Shown here piece by piece: positions 6,184-13,322 of a stretch of DNA of 52,111 bases. This DNA comes from Thermodesulfovibrionales bacterium (lineage in GTDB: Bacteria > Nitrospirota > Thermodesulfovibrionia > Thermodesulfovibrionales > SM23-35). Within the stretch, counting starts at the first letter, position 1. Each line of letters starts with the position of its first letter. The stretch spans positions 1-52,111 of the forward strand of contig JALHSV010000264.1 in the NCBI GenBank assembly GCA_022865525.1, in the 5' to 3' direction. The position numbers were made by a program, and so were the translations under genes. The notes under the pieces were generated by a model, which was not told where the DNA came from, ran no database searches, and saw nothing but the letters and a program-made list of their open reading frames with translations.

Positions 6184-6590
6184 AAACAACAACCAGTGTA
6201 ATAATAGTCGGCTTATTCTATGTTTTGTTGGTGTGGATTTACGGAGGATGGGTCAGGGATGACCACCACGCCTCGATAAAGGCCCCCCAGGCGGCCCAGG
6301 ATGGACGAAGTGCCGTATATAAGGTTACGGCCTATTGCCCCTGTGAGAAGTGCTGTGGGGCGTTTGCGGACGGAATAACGGCCTCTGGCGCACTGGCTAA
6401 AGGAAAACTAATCGCCGCCCCCAAGTCGATACCTTTTGGAACATGGATTGAAATTGAAGGCTACGGATGGGCAGAGGTACTCGACCGGGGCGGCAGTATT
6501 AAGGGAAGGCGACTTGATTTACTGTTCCCGACACATCAGGAAGCCCTGAACTGGGGCGTTAAATATCTGGAAATCAATTTAGGAGACTGA
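6180..6590 (+). CDS. Membrane-anchored 3D-domain protein (murein lytic transglycosylase-like), lysis candidate
   Basis: The N-terminal helix (residues 6-24, SVIIVGLFYVLLVWIYGGW) is a single membrane or signal-arrest-release segment. Residues 45-136 match the 3D domain (double-psi beta-barrel) shared by MltA-type enzymes, with VTAYCPCEKCCG, DGITASG, IAAPKSIPFGTWI, EVLDRGG and RLDLLFPTHQEALNWG. Three conserved aspartates (in ADG, LDRGG, RLDL) form the expected catalytic group. The protein probably cuts peptidoglycan glycan strands at lysis. No separate endolysin was found in the window, so this is the best candidate. Holin-like membrane genes lie at 50753 and 51328. Confidence 0.7.
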   Translation: MKTTTSVIIVGLFYVLLVWIYGGWVRDDHHASIKAPQAAQDGRSAVYKVTAYCPCEKCCGAFADGITASGALAKGKLIAAPKSIPFGTWIEIEGYGWAEVLDRGGSIKGRRLDLLFPTHQEALNWGVKYLEINLGD

Positions 6591-6591
6591 A

Positions 6592-6873
6592 ATGGAACAT
6601 ACAAAGTTAAAAATTAGAGACGAAATAGAACCTACCAGTTTTTATGCTATTGTTGACGAGGAAACAGATGGAAAGAAGATTTACGAAGAAGTGTCTTCTC
6701 TCTTAATGGCCCTCCGCCTCGTCAAGTGCTGGAACGGCTGGGACGAGCTTGTGGAGGCAGGGAACGAGTTTATCAAGACGTTTACCCCTCACGATATAAG
6801 GTCTGAATGTTTCCGAGCATATACTAAATTATTAAAGCTTCTCGCCGCAGAGAGTAAAGAGGTGAAAGAATGA
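6592..6873 (+). CDS. Small protein with C-terminal module shared with 5920 gene
   Basis: The 93-aa protein has an N-terminal part with TSFYAIVDEETDG and YEEVSSLLMALRLVKCWNGWDEL, then the shared FIKTFTPHD...SECFRAYTKLL module. It starts one base after the lysis-candidate stop with TAGGAG upstream. No function is recognised; it supports local duplication and shuffling of small ORFs. Confidence 0.65.
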   Translation: MEHTKLKIRDEIEPTSFYAIVDEETDGKKIYEEVSSLLMALRLVKCWNGWDELVEAGNEFIKTFTPHDIRSECFRAYTKLLKLLAAESKEVKE

Positions 6874-7226
6874 TACTTGAACCGGATAAATGTGAGAAAT
6901 GTGATGAGCAGAGCGATACCTTGATTAAATGTCAGGGTTGTGGCACGATGTTCTGCCCGGACTGCGACAAAACAAAGAAATGTGAAATGTGCGGGTTGAG
7001 TTTTTGTAATAAGTGCTACGTAATAGACGTCTGTGCTTCCCCGATATGTCACGGCTGCTTTGACCATCTGTTTGTCATCAAGGCCAATTACGAAAGCCTA
7101 ACGAAACAACTGGCTGATATTACAAATGAGGCCAGTAACGTCGAGGACAGTTCGGTTAGTTATGTAATAATGCTCGGCAGGGTAACGGCAAGATTAGAAT
7201 TTCTAAAGGCTCAATTTGAGTATTGA
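6870..7226 (+). CDS. RING/B-box-like cysteine-cluster protein, 118 aa
   Basis: Residues 6-65 have about fourteen Cys in paired CxxC spacing (CEKCDEQ, CQGCGTMFCPDCD, CEMCGLSFCNKCY, CHGCFDH), as in cross-brace or tandem zinc fingers of the RING, B-box or FYVE type. A helical tail follows. The protein most likely mediates protein contacts. A host-protein-targeting role is conceivable but not shown. Confidence 0.7.
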   Translation: MILEPDKCEKCDEQSDTLIKCQGCGTMFCPDCDKTKKCEMCGLSFCNKCYVIDVCASPICHGCFDHLFVIKANYESLTKQLADITNEASNVEDSSVSYVIMLGRVTARLEFLKAQFEY

Positions 7227-7238
7227 AGGAGAAGAATA

Positions 7239-7724
7239 ATGAAGATTGAACAATTACTAATTCAACCGCACGGCACAAAGATAGGCGGCTTTAATCTTTG
7301 CGTTAAGACATTTAAGAAAACGTGGCAGGTCGGCGAGACTCATTGGCAACAGGTTATTTGCATGGACGAAACCGGTGAAATACCTGTAGATGTCAAGTTA
7401 GGCAACAAATACAATCCTTTGCGAGGCCGTACAACAGAATTAGATGTAATCGTAGCCGAAGTCAGAGACGCCGAGTACCTTAATAAGCCCCGCAAGATAC
7501 TTGTAGTTGACCAGTTTACTATACCTACACAGATGATTGCCGATTACTACGCCGAACCTGACCAGGCATACCAGGCCAATATGAAAGAAATCAGGGGCAA
7601 GATAAGGCACGGTCTTATTTGCAGCGACAGAAGTGCGGGGTATAGAGTTACTGGTAAAAAAGAAGTAGAAAATTACCAGTTGGAAATAGCTTTTTGGGCA
7701 GAGTTTATTATGACTGGAGAATGA
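7239..7724 (+). CDS. OB-fold-like nucleic-acid-binding protein candidate
   Basis: The first 95 residues alternate strands with the spacing of an OB barrel (GGFNLCVKTFKKTWQ, WQQVICMDETGEIPVDVKLG, RTTELDVIVAEV, RKILVVDQF), ending in a helical C-terminal half. The neighbour at 7899 has an SSB-like tip and recombination-type genes follow. A role in single-strand DNA handling fits. RBS GGAGAAG. Confidence 0.45.
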   Translation: MKIEQLLIQPHGTKIGGFNLCVKTFKKTWQVGETHWQQVICMDETGEIPVDVKLGNKYNPLRGRTTELDVIVAEVRDAEYLNKPRKILVVDQFTIPTQMIADYYAEPDQAYQANMKEIRGKIRHGLICSDRSAGYRVTGKKEVENYQLEIAFWAEFIMTGE

Positions 7725-7725
7725 G

Positions 7726-7902
7726 ATGAAACTTATTAAAATAGAAAGTGCTAAACATCCGGGGGATATATTTCTCAAAATCGTGGGAACTAAAGCATTT
7801 CTCGGTAAAATATATGCAAGTGAAAACGCTGAACTTTACGCAGATATGATAATAAAAACGATGAAAGAACTTAAACAAGAACAAGAAAGGAAACAAGTAT
7901 GA
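7726..7902 (+). CDS. Hypothetical protein, 58 aa
   Basis: The ATG at 7726 overlaps the end of the previous gene region (GGAGAATGAG), and the TGA overlaps the next ATG at 7899. The peptide begins MKLIKIESAKHPGD and ends in a charged helix KELKQEQERKQ. It is too small for family assignment. Tight overlap on both sides supports it. Confidence 0.6.
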   Translation: MKLIKIESAKHPGDIFLKIVGTKAFLGKIYASENAELYADMIIKTMKELKQEQERKQV

Positions 7903-8270
7903 GAAGTTGGGACAAGTACAAAAACACGACGTTTATCCAAAAAAGTGATGTAGAAAGAGGTGCATTAGTAACAATCGACAGAGTTACCGAGGAAAATGTG
8001 GCACCCGATTCTCAACCCGAAGAAATAAAGTATGTAATACACTTCAAAGAGGACTACAAGCCGTGGTCGCCGGGCATTACAACTTTGGATATTATCGGTC
8101 AAATTGCAGGCATTGGTGATGTGGATAAATGGCCGGGAACGAAGCTCGTGCTATATCTTGACCAGAATGTTGCTTATAAGGGCAAAATTACCGGCGGTAT
8201 TCGCTGTCGAGCGCCTAAAGGCCAGCCGGAAGCCGAACCGGAAATAACAGATGACGATATTGGGTTCTAA
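7899..8270 (+). CDS. Phage protein with SSB-like acidic C-terminal tip
   Basis: The 123-aa protein belongs to a family common in phages with the signature W(P)GTKLVLYLDQNVAYKGKITGGIR. It ends EITDDDIGF, nearly the DDDIPF tip by which bacterial SSB recruits partner enzymes. The fold is probably beta-rich. It lies between the OB-like gene and the NinB/NinG-like genes. It is most simply read as a DNA-metabolism protein that binds host SSB partners, or as a divergent SSB. Confidence 0.55.
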   Translation: MRSWDKYKNTTFIQKSDVERGALVTIDRVTEENVAPDSQPEEIKYVIHFKEDYKPWSPGITTLDIIGQIAGIGDVDKWPGTKLVLYLDQNVAYKGKITGGIRCRAPKGQPEAEPEITDDDIGF

Positions 8271-8281
8271 GGAGAGAACAA

Positions 8282-8761
8282 ATGCGAAAAATGCCTTTTT
8301 ACACAGCGATTAAAGCCGGAATACTTCGATGGAAAGCCAAGAAGGTATTTGACGCGTGGTGTCTAATGCAGGAGGACGGTGACTACACGATGTGGATGGA
8401 AAAGACAATCTGCCCGAAAACTAACGAGCAACTCGGATACTTTCACGCAGTCATCGTCCCTACTGCATTTAACCAGATTAAGGAATTTGCCGGTGAAGGC
8501 GAATGGGTTGACGGCAAGAAGCGTTTCCCGACCATCGGTTTTATGGTCAAGGATAAATACAAAGAGATTCCGATGACCGAAGAAGTAGTCGTGAGCCTGC
8601 TCAAGCAGGTCTGGGCAACCAATAATGGATGTGAAGTTAAGTCAAAGGCCGATATGAGTATTGAGGAATGCTCAGACCTGATAGAAATATCAAAACAATG
8701 GTGCGAGCGATATTTGGGCTGTAAATTCCCGAAGCTGGAAGAAAAGGAGACTAACCAATGA
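8282..8761 (+). CDS. NinB-like recombination protein candidate
   Basis: The 159-aa protein contains KTNEQLGYFHAVIVPTAFNQIKEFAGEGEW, which resembles the S/T-x-x-QN-K...W region of NinB-type recombination mediators, and a C-terminal helix MSIEECSDLIEISKQWCERYLG, similar in place to the NinB C-terminal helix. A NinG-like gene follows 700 bp on, as in lambdoid nin regions. The match is by pattern only and distant. Confidence 0.4.
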   Translation: MRKMPFYTAIKAGILRWKAKKVFDAWCLMQEDGDYTMWMEKTICPKTNEQLGYFHAVIVPTAFNQIKEFAGEGEWVDGKKRFPTIGFMVKDKYKEIPMTEEVVVSLLKQVWATNNGCEVKSKADMSIEECSDLIEISKQWCERYLGCKFPKLEEKETNQ

Positions 8762-8928
8762 GCAAGATGGATGATTTAGTACAGCAAATAGCCGACCTCC
8801 AGGCCGAGAATAAGCGGTTGAAAGAAGAAATGAACCAATTAATAGATGTTGCTATGAAAATTCGCAGAGAAGTTATTGCTCAAACGGATAGAATAATTAG
8901 CAGGCCAAACGAGTCTATGTATCGCTAA
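8758..8928 (+). CDS. Small coiled-coil protein, 56 aa
   Basis: The ATG at 8758 overlaps the previous stop. Residues 5-40 form a heptad helix (DDLVQQIADLQAENKRLKEE), followed by a basic end. Such short leucine-heptad proteins are common in phage early operons as oligomerising adaptors. No function can be named. Confidence 0.6.
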   Translation: MSKMDDLVQQIADLQAENKRLKEEMNQLIDVAMKIRREVIAQTDRIISRPNESMYR

Positions 8929-8945
8929 AGTGCTAAAGGAGTTTA

Positions 8946-9260
8946 ATGAACAAATACACCAGCACCGCCGACCTGCTGAGAGACCGGTTAGCCAAGACTA
9001 AAGTGTGTTCCGGCTGCTCACGTCTCCTGCCGAAATCGGACTTCCAGCACGGGCAGAGCCGCTGCAAACTATGCCAGAACAACAGCACTCCGTCCTGCGG
9101 CTGCGGCTGTGGGCGGCATCCAGAGACCTTCTACGAACTATACGTTGTAAGGGTGGACAGCAGGCACGAGGATAGTGGGAGCTACTGGTGCAGTCAGGAG
9201 ATGTTCGACAAAGTCAATGGCATAAAAAGGATTTATAAATATCAAGGAGTAGAAAAATGA
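8946..9260 (+). CDS. Zinc-ribbon protein, 104 aa
   Basis: The protein has VCSGCSRLLPKSDF and CKLCQNN (a typical 'C-x2-C, R/K, F' phage zinc ribbon), then CGCGCGRH and an SYWCSQEMF segment. The first half resembles the treble-clef domain of HNH-related proteins, but no catalytic His-Asn-His is present. AGGAG precedes the ATG. Confidence 0.6.
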   Translation: MNKYTSTADLLRDRLAKTKVCSGCSRLLPKSDFQHGQSRCKLCQNNSTPSCGCGCGRHPETFYELYVVRVDSRHEDSGSYWCSQEMFDKVNGIKRIYKYQGVEK

Positions 9261-9427
9261 AACGAGAAGTACCTATAAAGTATCAAGGATTGTATGATAG
9301 ACGAGCCAAGAGCCGAAAGGCTGCAATCCGCAGCCAGTGTTTAGAGTGTGTTGGTTACGCTATAATCGAAGTTAAGCTCTGTACGGATATTGGTTGCCCT
9401 TTGTACCGTTATCGCATTACAGGATGA
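9257..9427 (+). CDS. Small conserved phage protein with Cys motif, 56 aa
   Basis: The ATG overlaps the previous stop. The sequence KAAIRSQCLECVGYAIIEVKLCTDIGCPLYRYR matches a short family often seen in phage genomes (C-x2-C ... C-x4/5-C-PL-x-x-YR), probably a zinc-binding fold. It sits next to the NinG-like gene. Function unknown. Confidence 0.65.
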   Translation: MKREVPIKYQGLYDRRAKSRKAAIRSQCLECVGYAIIEVKLCTDIGCPLYRYRITG

Positions 9428-9462
9428 TTTAGCCCCGATAAAGCGGGGTAAAGGAGTATCTA

Positions 9463-9876
9463 ATGGCTAAGACTGCTAAAAAGACTGCGTGGGAATGGTG
9501 TTCAAAGTATATCAGGCTCAGGGACGCCATTGAATATCAAGAGAAACATCCGGACGTACCATTTGGCTATGTCCAGTGCTGTACCTGTAACCACATTATC
9601 GAGTACAATCGAAATTGCGATGCGGGGCATTATATCTCAAAGGGCAGCGGTGGGGGCAGTGGCGTATATTTCGACGAGAGAAATATCCACGCCCAATGTA
9701 AATCCTGTAATGGCTTTCATCAGGGCAGGCAAGTGGTCTATCACCAGTTTATGCTCGAAAAGTACGGGCAGAAAGTTGTTGACGAGCTTGAATTTCTCGA
9801 CAAAAACCAGTCGTATCACGGTAAGATAGTCGGAATAGGATTGATGTATAAACAGATGTTAGAGGAACTGAAATGA
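9463..9876 (+). CDS. NinG-like recombination endonuclease
   Basis: The 137-aa protein has the features of phage NinG (Rap, the recombination-adept-with-plasmid nuclease). These are a basic N-terminus, FGYVQCCTCNHIIEY (zinc knuckle), DAGHYISKGSGGGSGVYFDERNIHAQCKSCNGFHQG (the AGHY...NIHAQC..CN HNH-like core) and a helical C-terminus. Rap cuts branched DNA such as Holliday junctions. RBS AAAGGAG. It overlaps the downstream methyltransferase-like gene by 4 bp. Confidence 0.75.
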   Translation: MAKTAKKTAWEWCSKYIRLRDAIEYQEKHPDVPFGYVQCCTCNHIIEYNRNCDAGHYISKGSGGGSGVYFDERNIHAQCKSCNGFHQGRQVVYHQFMLEKYGQKVVDELEFLDKNQSYHGKIVGIGLMYKQMLEELK

Positions 9877-10484
9877 AAATTCTGGTGGCGTGCGAATTTT
9901 CTGGAATAGTCCGGGATGCTTTTGCGGCAAGAGGCCACGATGCCTGGAGTTGTGATATACTGCCGACCGAGAGTCCCGGGCAACATATTCAAGGTGATGT
10001 GCTTGAGATACTTGGCGATGGATGGGATATGATGATAGCACACCCGCCTTGTACTTATCTGAGTTACGCAGCCGTAAGAAGTTGGGATGATAAGGGGCGT
10101 GTTTTTAAGCGACTTGAGGCTTTGAAGTTCTTTGCAGATTTATGGGAAGCGCCTATTGAGAAGATATGTATAGAAAATCCAAGAGGTTGCGCAAGTCCTA
10201 CGGTAGCAAAATTCTCACAGATGATACAACCGTACTATTTCGGGGACGATGCAGTTAAGACAACTTGGTTATGGCTAAAAAACTTACCACAGTTAATATC
10301 ATACGAGCAGGATTGTTTATTTGGGAAAAGTAAGAATCGGACACAAAAGCCGACTCCGTCATATTATAAACCTGATGGGACTCCAAGGTATTTCAACGAA
10401 GTGGCAAGTGGGAAAGACAGAGCAAAAACGAGAAGCGTATTCTGGCCTTCAATAGCAAAAGCAATGGCAGAACAATGGGGATAA
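9873..10484 (+). CDS. C5-cytosine methyltransferase-like phage protein
   Basis: The 203-aa protein has the SAM-binding start ACEFSGIVRDAFAARGHDAWSCD, then HPPCTYLSYAA, which carries the catalytic-type PPC motif of C5 methyltransferases, and IENPRG, the ENP-like motif. It lacks the target-recognition domain and the late QRR motif of full-length Dcm enzymes, as is usual for this short phage family. It may modify phage DNA or act on a nucleotide; activity is unproven. Confidence 0.7.
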   Translation: MKILVACEFSGIVRDAFAARGHDAWSCDILPTESPGQHIQGDVLEILGDGWDMMIAHPPCTYLSYAAVRSWDDKGRVFKRLEALKFFADLWEAPIEKICIENPRGCASPTVAKFSQMIQPYYFGDDAVKTTWLWLKNLPQLISYEQDCLFGKSKNRTQKPTPSYYKPDGTPRYFNEVASGKDRAKTRSVFWPSIAKAMAEQWG

Positions 10485-10499
10485 ACTAAAGGAGTTAAA

Positions 10500-10778
10500 A
10501 TGAATGAAAAATACCTGCCAAAACGGGGCGATAAATTCACGGCCTACGTCACCAGAACTAAGAAAATCAAAGACGAGGACGGCAAGCCCTGCGATATACA
10601 GACAAGGAACGGCCCGTATTGGTGCTGTAAACGGCATACGGTAAACAACGGCAGATTCGTAGTTAGCATTGCCGCCGTTGACAGTGCCGCCGACTACCGG
10701 AAATTCCTGAAAAGCAAAGAGAATAAGGATACAACTTTCACTTTTTCAACTTCAGTGTATAGGTTTGAGCAGATATGA
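10500..10778 (+). CDS. Hypothetical protein, 92 aa
   Basis: Basic, beta-rich protein (GDKFTAYVTRTKKIKDEDG, GPYWCCKRHTV, GRFVVSIAAVDSAADYRKFL). AAGGAG precedes the ATG and the stop overlaps the next start. It lies between two methyltransferase-like genes, which hints at DNA modification or protection, but no motif supports a definite role. Confidence 0.65.
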   Translation: MNEKYLPKRGDKFTAYVTRTKKIKDEDGKPCDIQTRNGPYWCCKRHTVNNGRFVVSIAAVDSAADYRKFLKSKENKDTTFTFSTSVYRFEQI

Positions 10779-11932
10779 CAGATAAATGGACAAAATGTTA
10801 CGACGATAGTTGGAAAGACCACATCGTGCCGGAGGCATTCAGTCATCCGGCGAAGATGGCTTACGGCCTATTAAAACGCATCCTCGACCACGTTAAGGGC
10901 AATGGATGGCTGGTGGACGTTATAGTTGACCCGTTCGGGGGAATCGGCTCTACGGGCATTCTGGGTGCTTACGACGGCTTTCAGGTGATATGCGTAGAGC
11001 TTGAGCAGAAATTCGTTGACCTTGCTAAACAGAACTTCGCCCTTCACGCCAACGCTTTCGAGCAGTTCGGATGTCCATATCCCGTAATCATTCAGGGCGA
11101 CAGTCGCCGACTGTCCGAAATCATCGGACGGACGGATTTAATAGTGTCGAGTCCGCCCTATGCAGAATTAGGTGCAAACACAAAAGGTCATGGAATAAAA
11201 GGCGCAAAAGGCTCAATAGGACATGGATGTAAAGCAGATAATGCCGAATATGGTCAGACTCCCGGCCAGTTAGGTTCTATGAAGGCCGGTAAGGTGGATT
11301 TGGTCATAAGCTCGCCGCCGTTTCAGGGGAGCCTAACCGATAAGCCAAGTGATTCAGTTAGGAAAATGCACGGTGCTAATATGGGAAGAAGTGCTTTAGG
11401 TGATGGTTACGGCCATACTCCCGGTAATCTCGGCAATCTCAAGGCCGGGGACGTATCGCTGATAGTGTCGAGTCCGCCGTATGAAGAAGGAATCGGACAC
11501 GGCGGAAAGCCAACGGCCATTGATAAAGAAAAAGCTCTGCATATTGCCAATTCAAAGCGTTATTCAGACGGAGACGAAAACCTGGGAAACCAAAGGGGCG
11601 ACTGCTTTTGGAAAGCGGCTCGTGAGATACTTGAGCAATGCTACCAGATACTAAGGCCGGGCGGTCACGCTATATGGGTCTGCAAGGACTTCGTGCGAAA
11701 AGGCCAGCGAGTGCCGTTCTCGGATGACTGGCTCAAATTATGCGAGGCCGTAGGCTTTAAGCTGACCTGTCGCCACAAGGCGATGCTGGTTAAAGAAGAA
11801 ACAAAAGACGACCTGTTCGGCGGCACGATAACCAAAAAGACAGAGCGTAAATCGTTCTTTAGAAGGCTTGCCGAGGCCAAAGGAAGCCCGGCGATAGACC
11901 ACGAGGACGTAATATGTGTAATAAAGAATTGA
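10775..11932 (+). CDS. N4/N6 DNA methyltransferase with three SPP(Y/F) segments
   Basis: The 385-aa protein begins with a permuted SAM-binding motif (DPFGGIGSTGILG, about residue 50, as in the DPF-G-G-x-T class), VICVELEQKF, then three SSPP motifs (SSPPYAELG about 127, SSPPFQGSL about 175, SSPPYEEG about 231), each preceded by a related YGxTPGxLGxxKAG block. A classic single DPPY/SPPY motif is enough for amino-methyl transfer, so the tandem repeat is unusual. The C-terminal part (ILRPGGHAIWVCKDFVRKG) completes the fold. The last 27 bases plus the junction are duplicated downstream at 12131. Confidence 0.8.
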   Translation: MTDKWTKCYDDSWKDHIVPEAFSHPAKMAYGLLKRILDHVKGNGWLVDVIVDPFGGIGSTGILGAYDGFQVICVELEQKFVDLAKQNFALHANAFEQFGCPYPVIIQGDSRRLSEIIGRTDLIVSSPPYAELGANTKGHGIKGAKGSIGHGCKADNAEYGQTPGQLGSMKAGKVDLVISSPPFQGSLTDKPSDSVRKMHGANMGRSALGDGYGHTPGNLGNLKAGDVSLIVSSPPYEEGIGHGGKPTAIDKEKALHIANSKRYSDGDENLGNQRGDCFWKAAREILEQCYQILRPGGHAIWVCKDFVRKGQRVPFSDDWLKLCEAVGFKLTCRHKAMLVKEETKDDLFGGTITKKTERKSFFRRLAEAKGSPAIDHEDVICVIKN

Positions 11933-12175
11933 AAGGACAGAGTAAAGATGTGGATATGGAAGAAAAAGCCTAAACAACGATACGTATGCCCTTGCTGTTC
12001 GAGGCCATTTTCCGATTGGTTTTGGTGGCCGGGCAAAGGTCTATATTGTTGGCCTTGCCGCAAGACCTATGATGTGATAATTACGTTAGATATGGCAAAG
12101 GCTATGGCAGGAGAAAGAATGACCTTAAATGACGTAATATGTGTAATGAAGAACTGAAAGGACAGAGTAAAGATG
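11906..12175 (+). repeat. Duplicated 45-nt gene junction flanking a small gene
   Basis: Bases 11906-11950 and 12131-12175 agree at 43 of 45 positions. Each copy codes the C-terminus DVIC-V-(I/M)-KN, a stop, GAAAGGACAG and the next ATG. The small gene between them therefore ends with the same residues as the methyltransferase. This is the clearest case of junction duplication in the genome. Confidence 0.85.
11948..12157 (+). CDS. Zinc-ribbon protein inserted between duplicated junctions
   Basis: The 69-aa protein has CPCCSRPFSDWFWWPGKGLYCWPCRK, a four-Cys zinc ribbon rich in Trp. Its last eight residues copy the C-terminus of the methyltransferase upstream. The gene starts from the first copy of the 45-nt junction and ends in the second. 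It looks like a recently gained or duplicated cassette. Confidence 0.7.
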   Translation: MWIWKKKPKQRYVCPCCSRPFSDWFWWPGKGLYCWPCRKTYDVIITLDMAKAMAGERMTLNDVICVMKN

Positions 12176-12289
12176 GAATATAGAATATGGGAAATATTAA
12201 CTGAAAAGATTGACCGTTACGATGAGTATGGCTTTCCGGCCATTGACGGTGAATACGATATTAACGGATGGCCTTTGCCAATATTATGA
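12173..12289 (+). CDS. Small acidic protein, 38 aa
   Basis: The ATG at 12173 lies in the second copy of the duplicated junction (GAAAGGACAG upstream). The peptide MEYRIWEILTEKID...GWPLPIL is acidic and aromatic, with a DEYGFPAIDGEYDINGWP turn typical of small phage proteins. Its TGA overlaps the ATG at 12286, so translation of the next gene is probably coupled. Confidence 0.55.
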   Translation: MEYRIWEILTEKIDRYDEYGFPAIDGEYDINGWPLPIL

Positions 12290-12735
12290 ACCTACAGGAC
12301 TTTGACATATTCTGGGAAGCCTATCCTTGCAAGAAGGGTAAATCTGAAGCCGAAAGGCACTGGCTAAGGATTAAACCTGTTTTATCCGAGGTAATGGCCG
12401 CCTTAGAGCTTCAGAAGCAGGAAAAGGTATGGCTCGAACAGCACAAGAAATTTGTCTCTGAATGGCCTCACGGCTCGACGTGGGTAAATCAGAAGCGATG
12501 GCGGGACGGATACAACAAAGACTTTGAGGACTATCTGAAAAACAAACTCTTACAACCGGCCAGAGAACAGAGGGAACGGGAAAAATACGAAATGCGTATT
12601 CGGGATGAACACCAAGAATACCTTGAAGGCAAATCAATCCAAGCCTTGCAGGACTTAAGGAAAGATGGTGGCCATCTCGCTGGTCTTTGCGGGTGGCTGA
12701 TAGACGAAGTAATAGAGGCCAAAACAGGCAAATGA
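12286..12735 (+). CDS. Replication-initiator C-terminal / helicase-loader-like protein
   Basis: I start at the ATG at 12286 (overlapping the previous stop) rather than 12268. The 149-aa protein carries FDIFWEAYPCKKGKSEAERHWLRIKP, QEKVWLEQHKKF and HGSTWVNQKRWRD. This is the signature usually found at the C-terminus of phage O-like or DnaT-like replication proteins that deliver host helicase. Here it stands alone, without the winged-helix origin-binding part. It suggests that the phage recruits the host replisome. Confidence 0.6.
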   Translation: MNLQDFDIFWEAYPCKKGKSEAERHWLRIKPVLSEVMAALELQKQEKVWLEQHKKFVSEWPHGSTWVNQKRWRDGYNKDFEDYLKNKLLQPAREQREREKYEMRIRDEHQEYLEGKSIQALQDLRKDGGHLAGLCGWLIDEVIEAKTGK

Positions 12736-12748
12736 AAGGATTGGGATT

Positions 12749-12904
12749 ATGACGGGCGAAAAATGCACATGGAAATTTAACGAGAACGCCTTTTATTGGG
12801 AAACCGCTTGCGGCAACGCTAATCAATTCATGGATGAGGGGCCAAAGGAAAACCATTATATATACTGCCCGTATTGCGGCAAGAAAATCGAGGAGACAAA
12901 ATGA
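12749..12904 (+). CDS. Small zinc-ribbon protein, 51 aa
   Basis: The ATG at 12749 is followed by CTWKFNENAFYWETACGN...YIYCPYCGKKI, the common phage C/W...W-x-T-x-CG...CPYCGK zinc ribbon. It ends in EETK and the stop overlaps the next ATG within a GGAGACAAAATGA junction that recurs twice downstream. Confidence 0.75.
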   Translation: MTGEKCTWKFNENAFYWETACGNANQFMDEGPKENHYIYCPYCGKKIEETK

Positions 12905-13119
12905 AAGAAAGAGATGCCAAAAAATTGAAAGTGGGCCAAACAGTCACCCATGACAGGTACGGCGAGTGCAAAGTTAAAGAAGTCATGATGTCTTTCGGTG
13001 TGGTAATCTCACCCACAACAGACGAAGGCAAGGCTATTTTGAAGATAGATTCCAATACTGAGATACTTGATTTCTTAGAAGATTCACCACGTCATTTAAC
13101 TGTTAAGGAGACAAAATGA
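12901..13119 (+). CDS. Hypothetical protein, 72 aa
   Basis: The ATG at 12901 lies in the GGAGACAAAATG junction; an upstream in-frame start at 12874 is inside the previous gene and is not needed. The sequence KKLKVGQTVTHDRYGECKVKEVM is a small beta-barrel-like (SH3-type) start, followed by an acidic end. No family is assigned. Confidence 0.65.
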   Translation: MKERDAKKLKVGQTVTHDRYGECKVKEVMMSFGVVISPTTDEGKAILKIDSNTEILDFLEDSPRHLTVKETK

Positions 13120-13322
13120 CAGCAAAGACGCGAATAATTGAATTGCATAGATATTATAGCAAAGGACGATGTAAATTGTCAGGGAAATATTGGGCTACGG
13201 AATTTTGTTGGGATGGCTTTAAGCGGCTCAATCCTGCAATCTGCAAAGGCCTGCGTAAAGGCAAGAAGCGCATGCTCAAGCGTACACAACTTAAAAATGG
13301 ATTCAAACTGGAGACAAAATGA
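13116..13322 (+). CDS. Basic hypothetical protein, 68 aa
   Basis: It starts and ends in copies of the same junction. It is strongly basic (GRCKLSGKYWATEFCWDGFKR, GLRKGKKRMLKRTQLKNG), so nucleic-acid binding is plausible. An alternative frame of equal length (13138-13344) lacks a ribosome site and is rejected. Confidence 0.55.
   Translation: MTAKTRIIELHRYYSKGRCKLSGKYWATEFCWDGFKRLNPAICKGLRKGKKRMLKRTQLKNGFKLETK

Noticed and set aside
11665..12063. Minus-strand frames over the end of the methyltransferase
   Set aside because: Shadows of coding sequence; no start signals and no recognisable domain.
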